A DNA stretch of 64,000 nt from Isochrysis galbana. Lineage: Eukaryota > Haptophyta > Isochrysidales > Isochrysidaceae. The stretch spans positions 868,456-932,455 of the forward strand of contig CM030944.1 of NCBI GenBank assembly GCA_018136815.1. The letters are read 5' to 3'. A model generated the notes under the pieces. That model was not told the origin of the DNA and ran no database searches. It saw only the letters and a list, made by a program, of their open reading frames with translations. Of this stretch, positions 1-9,639 are shown piece by piece. The stretch's first letter is position 1, and each line of letters begins with the position of its first letter. Made by a program: the position numbers and the translations under genes.

Positions 1-189
1 TAAAGAATAAAGAGACCTCTCTCTCTTCCCTCTTCTCCTCGCTGTCCGATTGATTTCATCATCATCTTCGACCGCTCGCCCAACTGCGGCTTCCCCTCAT
101 TCCCACGGCCATTTCTCATTGATTTACGTGAATTTATTCTCTCCTCTCATCCTCCACCTCCTCTCTACCGCTTCCCCCATCACAAGAGC

Positions 190-2484
190 ATGACCCCCTT
201 CCTCCTCCTCTCCCTCGGCTGGTCAGCGTCCCCCCTTGGCCGCGGGCGCCCCACACGGACCGCGGCCGCGCCGCGCGCCGTGCTCACCGACGCCGAGCTC
301 GCGCCGCTCCTCGACGCGCTCTCCGCAGATCTGGAAGGCTATGAGGCAGCCGTGAAAGCTTCTCTGGCTCCCTCTCCCTCTCTTCCCCTCTCTACTGCGG
401 TTTCCCTGGGCCAACAGGGCGCCGTGGCGGCGCTCGGCACGACCGGGATAGTCTCGGCACTTGCCACGGCCTTCCAGGCTAGTCGGCAGGCGAGGGAGCT
501 GCAGAGGGCGCGGAGAGAGGCAGAAGAGGCGAGGGAGGCGCGGGCGACTGATGCAACCATCGGGAGAAGGGAACTGCTTGCAGCCTCGGTCGGGCTAGGG
601 CTGGGGCTGGCGATCTCGCGAAGGACAGAATCGCCAACCTCACTCAAGACGACGCTCGAGGCACCACCCATCACCATCGCTCCTGAGCGGATAGAGGCCA
701 TCCCTGTGACGCCGAGAAGAAGCGGCGCTGCTGCAAATGAGTTTGCGGATGGCCAACCGCCGCTACCCCCTCCTCCGGCGGACCCGCCCGTGACGCCAGT
801 GCTTCCAGGTGTTTCTAGCGGGCCAGAGCTCGCGGCGTCTGTCACAGCCGCGGTGCTGCCGATTACCTCTGGCGAACTGGAGCTACCCGAATATGTTGCG
901 TCGGCAGCTCGAGCGACTGCTGCGGTGGTCGCAGTGTCCGCCATAGCAGTCAACAAACGTGACACCAAGGATATGCACGGCGATGCTCTCTCGCCAGGAG
1001 CCGATGTGGCAAATGAGAGTTTACGCCCGTCGGAACTTGCCGAGCCCAAGGGAATGGGCCCGGTTCCTGTCCTATCTGACGCGCTCGAGTCTCCTTCCTT
1101 GTCAAAGTCTATTGCCACTCCGAACCCTGATGAGGCTCTCGCCGAATTGCGAGCCGCCTCGGCCGCGTTACGACAAGAACTTCGCCCCGATGCGGCACGT
1201 ATGTTAACCTCTGCCACGGAAATTTCGCCCTTGATCCAAAACGCTCCTCCGGCTAATCCGGATGAGGCCCTCGTTGCTCTGCGAGCTGCCTCTACGGTGT
1301 TGCGTGAGGAGGTCAGCAAAGCTAGAGCGCGAGCCAGCGCGGCGGCCGCTGCAAGTGCGGCACCACCGCCTGCGAAGTTGACGCTGGCTGCTGCCCAGTC
1401 TCAGCCGGCTAAATCCGTAGTCACCAGCAACCATGGTGCCGAGGCAGACAGGTTGGCAACCATCTTGAAGGAGATCACGGTCGAGCGCGATCGCTTTGTT
1501 CATCGGTGCACGGAGCTCTCAGAAGACTGCCGTCAACTCACAGTAGAGCGCAACGAAGCGGCGGCAGCGAGGGAGGCACTTGCGTCCGATATACTCACGT
1601 TGCAGGCTCGATGCGATGCTCTCGCTTCGCAAAACGACAATCTTTTGTCCGAGCGTGATGCAGCCGCCGCGCAAATCCAACAAACCAGACGTCAACTGCC
1701 GGAGCCGCTTTCCTCCGAGGCGGTTGATGAGACGACCGTGCTCCGGCTGGAGCGGGTTACGGCACGATGCCAGGAGCTGACCGTGCGCTGTGATGAACTT
1801 GCCGTGCAACGCGACGAGCTCGCGATGCGATGCGATGAACTTGCAAACGAGCGCGACGAGGTGCTTACTGAGCGGTTTGGTAGCTCTCTATCTCAAGAGA
1901 CGTCTAGACTGGAAGCCGATCTCTCCCGACTTCGCGCCCAGCTTGACGCTGAGCGCACACGCAGCACCGAGCTGTACTCGCAGCGAAAGCGACTTCAGGC
2001 GGAGCTCAATGTGGCTCTAACAGAGAGCGGTCACTGGAGGAGGCGGGCGCTTACGGCCGAGGGTCATCCCAGCATTCTTTCGTCGAACACTGCGAGTGTC
2101 TCCACCGCTATCCGAAAGGCCATGCCACCGCTCCGCCCGCCACCGTTGCCACTGAAGGCGACCACTGAGCGTGCAACGGGAGTAATCGCGCCAGCTATTC
2201 TTTTTGATGCATGCCTCCAGCATGCATGGCGCGTGCGTACATGGCTGACAACATCTCTCATGGCGATCGGGCTCGCGGCGCGGCGTATGATTGATGTTCT
2301 TCTTTCGTTGCGAAACCCGTTGCAGGCTGCCAACAACACGGGGTTGCCCGCCACCGGCAAAATTGAGGCATCGGAAATCGATCCGACACAGTCGGAAGGC
2401 ACGCGTGAGCCGATGGACTCGCACCGAGACGTGCGTGAGGAATCGGATTCGTCGTCGAACGAGCCTCCGCCTACACTCTCTTGA
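190..2484 (+). CDS. Coiled-coil protein with signal-peptide-like N terminus, function unknown
   Basis: An uninterrupted 764-residue frame opens at the first ATG after a pyrimidine-rich leader. Residues 1-12 are hydrophobic (MTPFLLLSLGW) and are followed by an Arg/Ala-rich stretch, which would fit a secretory or bipartite plastid leader; that is inference. Hydrophobic patches lie at about 78-96, 129-143 and 212-225, and a Pro-rich linker at 189-206. A short motif, NPDEAL-x2-LRAAS, occurs twice (about 312 and 356). Residues 418-620 form a long coiled coil with consecutive heptads of the type RCDELAV, QRDELAM, RCDELAN, ERDEVLT. An amphipathic or membrane-associated segment lies near 685-715, and the acidic tail ends in Ser/Pro. 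I recognise no enzyme domain. The open frame, heptads and codon use support a real gene; undetected introns are possible. Confidence 0.72.
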   Translation: MTPFLLLSLGWSASPLGRGRPTRTAAAPRAVLTDAELAPLLDALSADLEGYEAAVKASLAPSPSLPLSTAVSLGQQGAVAALGTTGIVSALATAFQASRQARELQRARREAEEAREARATDATIGRRELLAASVGLGLGLAISRRTESPTSLKTTLEAPPITIAPERIEAIPVTPRRSGAAANEFADGQPPLPPPPADPPVTPVLPGVSSGPELAASVTAAVLPITSGELELPEYVASAARATAAVVAVSAIAVNKRDTKDMHGDALSPGADVANESLRPSELAEPKGMGPVPVLSDALESPSLSKSIATPNPDEALAELRAASAALRQELRPDAARMLTSATEISPLIQNAPPANPDEALVALRAASTVLREEVSKARARASAAAAASAAPPPAKLTLAAAQSQPAKSVVTSNHGAEADRLATILKEITVERDRFVHRCTELSEDCRQLTVERNEAAAAREALASDILTLQARCDALASQNDNLLSERDAAAAQIQQTRRQLPEPLSSEAVDETTVLRLERVTARCQELTVRCDELAVQRDELAMRCDELANERDEVLTERFGSSLSQETSRLEADLSRLRAQLDAERTRSTELYSQRKRLQAELNVALTESGHWRRRALTAEGHPSILSSNTASVSTAIRKAMPPLRPPPLPLKATTERATGVIAPAILFDACLQHAWRVRTWLTTSLMAIGLAARRMIDVLLSLRNPLQAANNTGLPATGKIEASEIDPTQSEGTREPMDSHRDVREESDSSSNEPPPTLS

Positions 2485-3638
2485 ACCGAGAGGGTGTTGG
2501 GAGCCCTGCCACACGATATGCGTTGAGTAATGTGTATGCGAAGCGCCTTCCCACCTCTCAATGAAGTGCGCTACTATCAAGGGGGTTGCGAGTCAGTGTA
2601 GTTTTCACATGCACTATCCACCGACCAGGTGAGAGCAGGATCACAACTAGGTTGGTTGACTGAGGAGAGGAGCAGAGCATGCGGCCACCAACGGCCGCAA
2701 CCTCCCCCCCCCCCCCCCGGGTGAGAGGATGCCTCCCCACATGAAGTGCTACCAGCAGCTGAACCTGTGTATATAGAGAAGGGTCGTTCCAGGCGACCAG
2801 TTCTATCAAGAAAGCCCCTACACTGGCGCCCGGTGTTCGCATCCTTTTAATTAATATGCGAAAAAGTACAACAATGGGCCCAAGCCATAGTTATAGTTTA
2901 AAAACTTTCTTGAAGGCGTCCGCACAACTAAGTTTATACTTGGTTCGCCCATGGGGGGCACGAGCACGAGCCCCCCCCCCCCCCATCTCCACTCCTCCCT
3001 TGCTGTGGGGGAGGGACCACCCACCCACATGGTCATGGCATGCCATGGCATGCCAATGCCAAGGCGGCAGAACGCCCTCCTAAGCGCCCCACGCCCCACT
3101 CTCTTCTTGACAGGCTCGCCTAATTCGCTCGCACTGGCCTGTCGAGGCCAGCTCATCGCTCCAACCCCTCCCAGCCCCCGGTCGACGGGTAGACAGGTGC
3201 AGCGTGGGAGCCCCAGGAGCTTAGGAGCGCCAGCGAGGGAGAGGTAGAGGTAGAGGAGGCCAGGGCCCAGGCGCCCCAGCCTCCTCTGCCCATTGAGCTG
3301 GCTTCCACGAGCCTCCCGAGGTCGCCGCAGCTGGGGGCCTGCCGCAGGCGCGCCATCGCGTGTGCCGCAGAAGAGGAAGAGGGGAGAGAGAAGAGCGCGG
3401 CGAAGGGGGTGAGTGTGAGCGAAAGCTCAGAGCTCAGCCGCCAGCCTACCAACTACCCAAAATATGTCTGAAGCAGCAAAAATCTGGAGGTGCGGGCGCG
3501 GAATCGCGGGCCGTGTTTAAGTGTGGCTTAAAGAATTAAATGTAAGTATAGGGCAAACTAACTATTTTAAATCAATCATGGACATTTGAATAGCTCAACC
3601 GAGTCTGTCCCATATTCGACGAAACGCGACCTAAGCCC
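2485..3638. other. Intergenic stretch without a recognised gene
   Basis: The stretch holds long C homopolymers (2704-2719 and 2971-2985), a dispersed repeat at 2925-2970, and a GC-rich block at 3150-3460 whose short frames look incidental. It must contain the 3' ends of both flanking genes, which converge here. I see no RNA gene. Confidence 0.5.
2925..2970 (+). repeat. Dispersed repeat, copy 1 (partner at 51411-51456)
   Basis: The words AACTAAGTTTATACTTGGTT and CGCCCATGGGGGG followed by CACGAG recur in the same order and orientation about 48.5 kb away, with one base of difference in the G run. Similarity stops at the C/G homopolymer, so this may be one end of a mobile element. Confidence 0.75.
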
Positions 3639-5744
3639 CTAAGTCTGTCGACTCTGTCCGGAGAATCCGCGATGAGAAACGTCTCCGCCGCTATTGCCTC
3701 TACTGGAACCAATCTCACTGGGAGGAGCACCCTCGCCATTTCGGCCAACGATAGGATTTTCTCGTGCCGGCGACAATGTGTCGTCGCTCACAGCAGTGAC
3801 GAAATGATCAGCTCCCACACTAAAGTCGTCTGGGGTCACGCTTAGCACGTAGCTCAACGCGCCTTGAAGACACGCGAGATAGTATCCTACAAACGGGGCC
3901 GCTCCAGTAAGCTTGCCCACGCCCCAGGGAATCAGGTAAATGGCGAGCTGGACCCACCTAACTCTGAGGTGGCGAGGTTGGCGTCCAAGAACTGAGACAC
4001 AAAGTCAACCATTGAGAACGCCTGCGGTAGATCCGCTCGCACCTGCAACGGCGAACCGAAATCAGCGGGTAAACTCCTCGAGGAATAATAAGGAAGTGCA
4101 TGTGCTTGTTGTCAAGTGGTAATAGCAAAGATGAGCGCCGCACGGGCCAGGTCGAAAGTGCGTGAAACCCGGCCCTATGCCCTATGCTCTAGCCAAGCGG
4201 AAATGCTCTGGGCGCACCACTGCGAGAACCAAAAACGGCTGCAAAACGTCGGCACCAATCTTCGCCTCGTCCGTTTGCATCACTCTGGCAGCACTCTCAT
4301 GCAAGTATTTCACAGCGCGAAAAAGACACAGCAGAGCGTCGACCGGCACCGCCGCGAAGCTCAGCTCCGAGAGAGCGCTGACTGCAAGCGCGAAGGATGC
4401 ATCGACATTGCTGTTGTAGTGCAGAAGCGGATTTGATGACACACCCTCCGCGGAAAGACGGCTGGTGCCGCTGGAGATTGAAGTGCGATGGCCCTGTCGG
4501 CAGCAAGAGGTTGACATAGCTGAGGCCAGATCCGATAGGTTGCTCCTGGTCTCGTCCTCATCAGTAGCGAACATATCGCCTCTTTGGCCTTCCTGTCGCG
4601 CCACATGCCCCGATTCCTTCAGGTCACTATGCTCAGCGATGATAGCGTAATCAGGTAGTGCTCGCATCCATTGTTGCTGTTGCCGAAATGTAGCGTCCTG
4701 CGCAGCGTTGTGACGGCGAATTGTTGCAAAGAGAATGGGGAATACAGCAAAAAAAATAAGCCTAGAAGAGAACTGCTGGAGGGCCGCATGCCATGAGGCT
4801 GGGGTCGTGCTGCCATCAAAGTGGTATGCTTTGCAAACTACACCAACAAAGTACGAGACAAAATCCAAGATCGACACGGGCGACAAATCGGGTGTGTCAG
4901 TACATGAGGGTGCCGTGAGAGACAGGAGCGACGGCGATTGCGAATGTATGTGACCAAATTGCTCAGCAAACGAAGGGGACCTCATCGACCGTACGTGCAA
5001 CTCGTCACCACTCATTCCCTCGAAAAGTTGGTCCTGTTCGCGGTCGTATGGCTCGTCGCCTAGACGAATGCGCTCCTTGCAAGGTGCGGAGTTGCTGGTG
5101 TTGCTATAGCGCCGCTCGCTCGGACTTAGGTAGGATGCAGAAATGGCCAGCGCGTCGAGCCATTCGTCGTCGGCATCAGCGCTCACACCCGAGGCACTAG
5201 CGATAGGGCTCTCCGGCTGCCGCACTGAAGAGGCTGTCCTCTTGACGCAGCGTATCCAGCTGGAAAAGACCCGGGCTTCAATCGCTCTGGGCGAACAAAC
5301 CACTTCTTCGAAACTGCGCTGCATCTCCGCCATGGGCGCACAGAGCTTGACCCTCATCCCATCATCATAGACTACCCTAGCGCGGCGGAGCAAGTCGCGC
5401 AGAACCTCCTCCCTCGCGCCAGCGTGACGCAATCGCGCTGCGCGCTTGCGCACTGAGTCGATGTTGACGGAAAGGATAGCGCTGGCCTTGTCCAGCTCAG
5501 CGAGATGCTGCGCCTCCGCGCCGTTTGCGAGAGCAGAAGCCTTGGCGGCCGAGAGGCGGACGCTCTCGCGCTCGAGAGAGAGCAGCTCCACCTGCCTCGT
5601 GGCTGCCAGCGAGGGCGCAATCCGACGCAGGCGGGTTCTGGCACGAGCCTCGTCTGTATTGAGCGATGAGGGCCAGCCGTTTACCCGTGAGCTCCGCCAG
5701 GGCCATGATGATGAGGAGGAGGCGCGGCCGGCCTCTCCCGCCAT
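3639..5744 (-). CDS. VPS9-domain protein, predicted Rab5-family guanine nucleotide exchange factor
   Basis: Model: join(3639..3901, 3958..4042, 4218..5744) on the minus strand, about 624 residues. The large first exon begins with a Ser-rich stretch and an Ala/Arg-rich coiled coil (about residues 30-110). The VPS9 domain occupies the C-terminal third: FPILFATIRRH near its start, then after a low-complexity insert a helix around VPVDALLCLFRAVKYLHES, then IGADVLQPFLVLAV. Exon 2 continues with VRADLPQAFSMVDFVSQFLD and exon 3 with APFVGYYLACLQGALSYVL, matching the family's Asp-x2-hydrophobic-Pro, Tyr-Tyr-Leu and Ala-Leu-x-Tyr landmarks. VPS9 proteins load GTP on Rab5/Rab21-type GTPases in endocytic traffic; which Rab is unknown. 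Intron 1 (175 nt) is well supported. Intron 2 (56 nt) is inferred because it restores frame and domain continuity. Upstream DNA is CT-rich on the coding strand. Confidence 0.78.
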
Positions 5745-6230
5745 CCATCCGCCGAGGAGGGAGGGAGGCAGAGGCGAAGTTGGGTGACAATAGAATAGAG
5801 TAGAGGAAAAGAAGGGGAAACTGTAGATTTAGAAAGAACTCTGAGAGGGGGTTTTCTCCGAGTGGAGGCGTTATAGAATAGTCTTGTAGAGAGCATCTTG
5901 TTAGCTAGCATCCCTAGCCACATACACCGGACGAGCCATGCACCAACCGCGCACACCCCCAATCGCGGGCTCGCGGGGTAGGGGCTCCGTGGCCGTTGAA
6001 GGCTACGGACCCGCAGCACCAGGATAAAACCAGCACAGACAAGAAAACTCTAACACTCCACACTCCCCCATCGCCATCGCCAATGGCAAACCCCATCTTT
6101 CCTTATCCAGCGTCATTCCCGGTCCCCGGGGAACAGGAACAGGTACAAGCATACGAGGGACGAACTCAATCGTACTCAAGCCGGGCGTCGCATAGGCCAA
6201 CTCCGGATCCTCACTCACCTTCACCAACGG
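5745..6230. other. Intergenic / putative promoter of the VPS9 gene
   Basis: A purine-rich stretch on the plus strand (5750-5830) lies just upstream of the minus-strand start at 5744. The rest is unremarkable, and no coding frame here is convincing. Confidence 0.35.
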
Positions 6231-6231
6231 A

Positions 6232-6345
6232 ACTATCGTTATAACGATAGGGTCATAGAGCATGGCAGCATGGAGCGCGCCCCGCTCCCCTCCTCTCTCC
6301 CCGCCCACTCCCAGCCCCCACCGCGCCGGACGATCAAGTGATGGT
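6232..6345 (+). repeat. Palindrome-headed dispersed repeat, copy 1
   Basis: The copy begins with the perfect 18-nt palindrome CTATCGTTATAACGATAG, followed by GGGTCATAGAGCATGG and then a GC-rich body starting GGAGCGCGCCCCGCTCCCC. Related copies with the same order of palindrome, GGGTCATGGAGC and GC-rich body lie at 9345, 11625 (reverse), 12040 (reverse) and 46705. Confidence 0.75.
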
Positions 6346-6857
6346 GGTGGCCGATGCCACACAGCCGCAACGCCCTCATCCCAAAAAAATTCCATAATAT
6401 TATTCGTACCGCACTCGCGGCGCATGGAGCATGGAACCACTACCTACACGTAGCAGCATACTTTCTACATCCCCACTCCCCCGGCCCTTCCCCAGCGAGC
6501 AGCGAGCAGCGTCGATGGCCATGGCGTCCAAGTGCTCCAGCTCCTCGTCAGTCACAGTCAAGGCACATCCTGTATCCTGTGACGCGGCTGAATCAGCCGT
6601 GTGCGAGCTGTGTGTGGTGCGCATGTGCATGCGCGGACGTCGTCGCTGGGGCACTAGCCAGGGTTTGAAATTTGCTTTATTGGCAATATGGGGCGTCGGA
6701 CCCCTAACTTAATAGATGTCTAGGCACCTTTTCAGTGAAATAAACACATCTCATAGTGGGAGTGACGTTTAGGTCGGCACGTGTGAGTCGCCAGAGCGTG
6801 TGCTGGGGGGGGGGGGTCAACAAACCGGACTTCGGACCTCGTTCGTACCGTCTTTTT

Positions 6858-7729
6858 GTCGCATTCGCGAGTCGACACTCGTTAGGCTTCTCTTCGTCGT
6901 TCGGTATTCTCGTTATAATTCTCTCGTTCTCGTTCTCGGTCAAAAGCTTCGCTTGGACGCATAGCGATCTTGGGTTGTGGAGCGCCCTCTCTCTTTCTCT
7001 CGAAGGGCAGGCGGGCTTGAGCGAGGGCGAGGACGGCGGCGAGAGCGACATCGAGCGAGCGGCGAGAGGCGAGGGTGAGTGAGAGGAGGGCTGTGATGGC
7101 AGGGGCTGGCGAGGAGAGGCGAGGTTGTAGGGTATGAATGTTACGAGAGCGAGAGCGACGAGAGCGAGAGCGACGGATGACGACTGACGACAGGACGACG
7201 GACAAAGACACCCAGGAAAACACCCCGACTCTCGCCCCACGACTTTCTCACATAACTCGACTGAAATCAAACCCAAACACTCCGGTCAGACGACGACGGA
7301 CGACGATCAGAAGGCGATCTGTCGGCGATCCCGTCTGGAAGGGGAATCGCACCATAACGGAAACGAGGGGCAATCCTGCCGCACAGGATTCCAAAAGACT
7401 TACCGAATAAGACGAGAGAAATGCGGTGGGCCTAAGGGGGAGATACGAAAAGGTTGCAAATTAAACCTGATTGCAATCACTGAAGTAGATAGAGAAACGC
7501 GGGGAAGATAGCAAATTAAACCGATTTGCGAGGCGCCTAGGATGAAGAAAGGTGGGGAAACTTCCCTTCTCTTCGAGAGAAAAAGAGAGGGAGCGCTCCA
7601 CAACCCAAGATCCTGTGCGTCCACGCGAAGCTTTTGACCGAGAACGAGAGAAAGCAGAGAATTATAACGATAAATACCGAACGACGAAGAGAAGCCTAAC
7701 TAACGAGTGTCGATTCGCGAATGCGACAC
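6858..7729. repeat. Large inverted repeat (about 150-bp arms, about 565-bp spacer)
   Basis: The left arm, 6858-7005, reads GTCGCATTCGCGA ... TTATAATTCTCTCG ... AAAAGCTTCGC ... TTGGGTTGTGGAGCGC. The right arm, 7571-7729, is its reverse complement with scattered substitutions and small indels; I judge it nearly 90% identical by eye. The spacer holds no recognised coding sequence but contains GCAAATTAAACC twice (7454 and 7509), a word that recurs near 10569. This could be a foldback element, a MITE, or the source of a hairpin transcript. Confidence 0.85.
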
Positions 7730-8109
7730 CCTCCTCGCTCGCCGCTCGAATCCGAATCCGAAGCAGAGCAATGGCGACCGACCCGCCTGATCTAAAGGTT
7801 GATGAGGTCTGAGAAAATGGAAATGGAAAGCCTTTACCTTTAAGGCTTGTGGGCTTCGTGGAAGAAAGAAAAAGAAGAAAGCTCATGAACTCAACGAATT
7901 GTGAATTGTTCCAGAGGCCTTGTGACTGTGAGAAGAGCAACATAGATCAGAGTTACCATTGAGGGCTAGCTTGCACGACAAACCAATGACGTAGCTTCGC
8001 TACCGATGACGTCACCCCTCGGACTAGAAAACTCCATCATACAAAACAACTGCGGTTAAGTAAACACTACTCTAAACAACACACAACACAAAACTATCCT
8101 TTCCTGCGT

Positions 8110-8939
8110 GTGAATACTGTATTACTTTTTCGGGCCAGCGGCAGCCTTCGGACGGCGCCGCGCCGCGTCATGGGGCGCCTCGGCCGGCTGCGCGCCGAGT
8201 CGTGCGTCCTGCTGTTGTGTGATGTGCAGGCGAGCGAGCGGCGGCCGTTTCGCGCGCCTGGAAGTATCCAGCTCATACCACCACCCCTCCTTAGCCCCCC
8301 TTCCTGTCACTGGCCGCCCGCCTCGTCTGCGGCACCCACCAACCCTCCTCTCACCAAAGCTTCTCCGGTTGCGCCGCCTCCTCCTGTCACCAGGAGCGCT
8401 TCCGGCCGGCCATCCACAAGTTTGACGCGGTGGTTCTCCGCTCCAATCGGATGCTCATAGCCGCCAACAGCCTAAAGATGCCGACGATCGTGACTGAGCA
8501 GTACCCAAAAGGGCTGGGCCACACAGTCGCTGAACTTGACGTCTCCAACCTCAACACATTCGGTGGGGGAGTGTACGAGAAGACCCTCTTTAGCATGCTC
8601 TGTCCTGAGGTGAAAAGCAGACTCGATGACCTCGGAGAGAAGTACACAGACTTTGTGCTTTGTGGCATTGAGGCGCATGTATGCGTGCAGCAGACCACAC
8701 TAGATTTGCTCGACGCTGGCAAGTCGGTCCACCTTTGCGTCGATGCTATCTCCTCGGGATCGCCCACCGATCGCGCGACAGGTCTCCGACGCTCCGAAAG
8801 AGCCGGCGCGTATCTAACCACCACTGAATCAATAATGATGGAATTGATTAGAGACAAGGACCACCCGAGTTTCAAGGTCATTTCTAATGCGTTGAAAGAG
8901 ACCAAGCTTTCCCTTGAGGATTCGCTTGAACCACTCTGA
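8110..8939 (+). CDS. Isochorismatase-like cysteine hydrolase (ISOC1/ISOC2 type)
   Basis: Model: join(8110..8229, 8394..8939), about 221 residues; initiation at the in-frame ATG at 8170 (201 residues) would better fit the family start. Exon 1 ends LLLCDVQ and exon 2 begins ERFRPAIHKF, together recreating the conserved CDVQ-E-(R/K)-FRPAI motif. The presumed catalytic triad is visible: Asp in CDVQ, Lys in YEKTLFSM, and Cys in GIEAHVCVQQ. The conserved cis-peptide loop and TEQYPKGLG segment are also present. The family hydrolyses C-N or vinyl-ether-type bonds; the physiological substrate of eukaryotic ISOC proteins is not known to me. The intron (164 nt) appears to be GC-AG: the donor reads CAG/GCGAGC and the acceptor CACCAG/GAG. 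No GT donor nearby preserves the motif. Confidence 0.88.
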
Positions 8940-9130
8940 CAAGATCACTGTCTGAGTTCCAGGTAATCGCGTCGACCCGGGTTTTCAAAAGACGCGGTTG
9001 TCCCTCTGTCAGTTGCAAGAAGAAACTCAGAGTGACAAGCAGGCGTAGGCAATTCAAAATGCGCGACCTCTGTATATCCAATCCACACGGGGGGCGGGTG
9101 TACACGAGGCACCTAGACCTAGACGCCCCA

Positions 9131-9290
9131 TGATGGAAATGCGTGTTGAGAGTTGTGCCTCGTGTACACGCATTTCAACTATCGTTAAAACGATAGGGTC
9201 ATGGACCTAGAAATGCGTGTACACACGCATTTCAACTATCGTTAAAACGATAGGGTCATGGACCTAGAAATGCGTGTTGATATTCTCGCC
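9131..9290 (+). repeat. Tandem palindromic repeat, period 57 nt (two copies plus a partial one)
   Basis: The unit contains ACGCATTTC, then ACTATCGTTAAAACGATAG, GGGTCATGGACCTAG and AAATGCGTGT. First and second copies of CATTTCAACTATCG start at 9171 and 9228. Between them AAATGCGTGT-AC-ACACGCATTT (9211-9232) is a perfect 22-nt inverted repeat. The ACTATCG...CGATAGGGTCATGG core is that of the dispersed palindrome-headed family, here tandemly arrayed and lacking the GC-rich body. Confidence 0.82.
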
Positions 9291-9344
9291 GCGCGCGCAG
9301 CGTTGGGCTCACAACTCTCACACACGCATTCAACACTGTACATC

Positions 9345-9535
9345 AACTATCGTTAAAACAATAGGGTCATGGAGCACGCCACGCTCCCCTCTTCTCTCTC
9401 CGCCCACCCCGCCGCTCCAGCCGACCAGGCAATGGGGACGCCGCGCAGCCGAACCACCCTCCAGCCTCCAGCCAGGGCCACGCCCGTCCAGGTGCCCACG
9501 AGTCGCCGCTCGCGCCGCGCCCCGCATGCCACATT
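9345..9535 (+). repeat. Palindrome-headed dispersed repeat, copy 2
   Basis: It starts with ACTATCGTTAAAACAATAG and GGGTCATGGAGC, then a GC-rich body. It aligns over roughly 150 bp with the reverse-oriented copy ending at 11625, sharing for example CCTCCAGCCAG and CCGCCCACCCCGCCG. The frames that cross it are not credible genes. Confidence 0.72.
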
Positions 9536-9639
9536 GGCCGTTGCCACCACCACGGCACAATACCTGTGCTCAACAAGGCACACAGCAAGAGACAACCAGC
9601 ACACTCACACCCATAGATGAGCTACAAGCGCGCCGCCCT

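Noticed and set aside
339-1319. Minus-strand frame of 326 residues opposite the coiled-coil gene
   Set aside because: Ser/Ala/Gly-rich shadow of the plus-strand gene, which has heptads and a leader.
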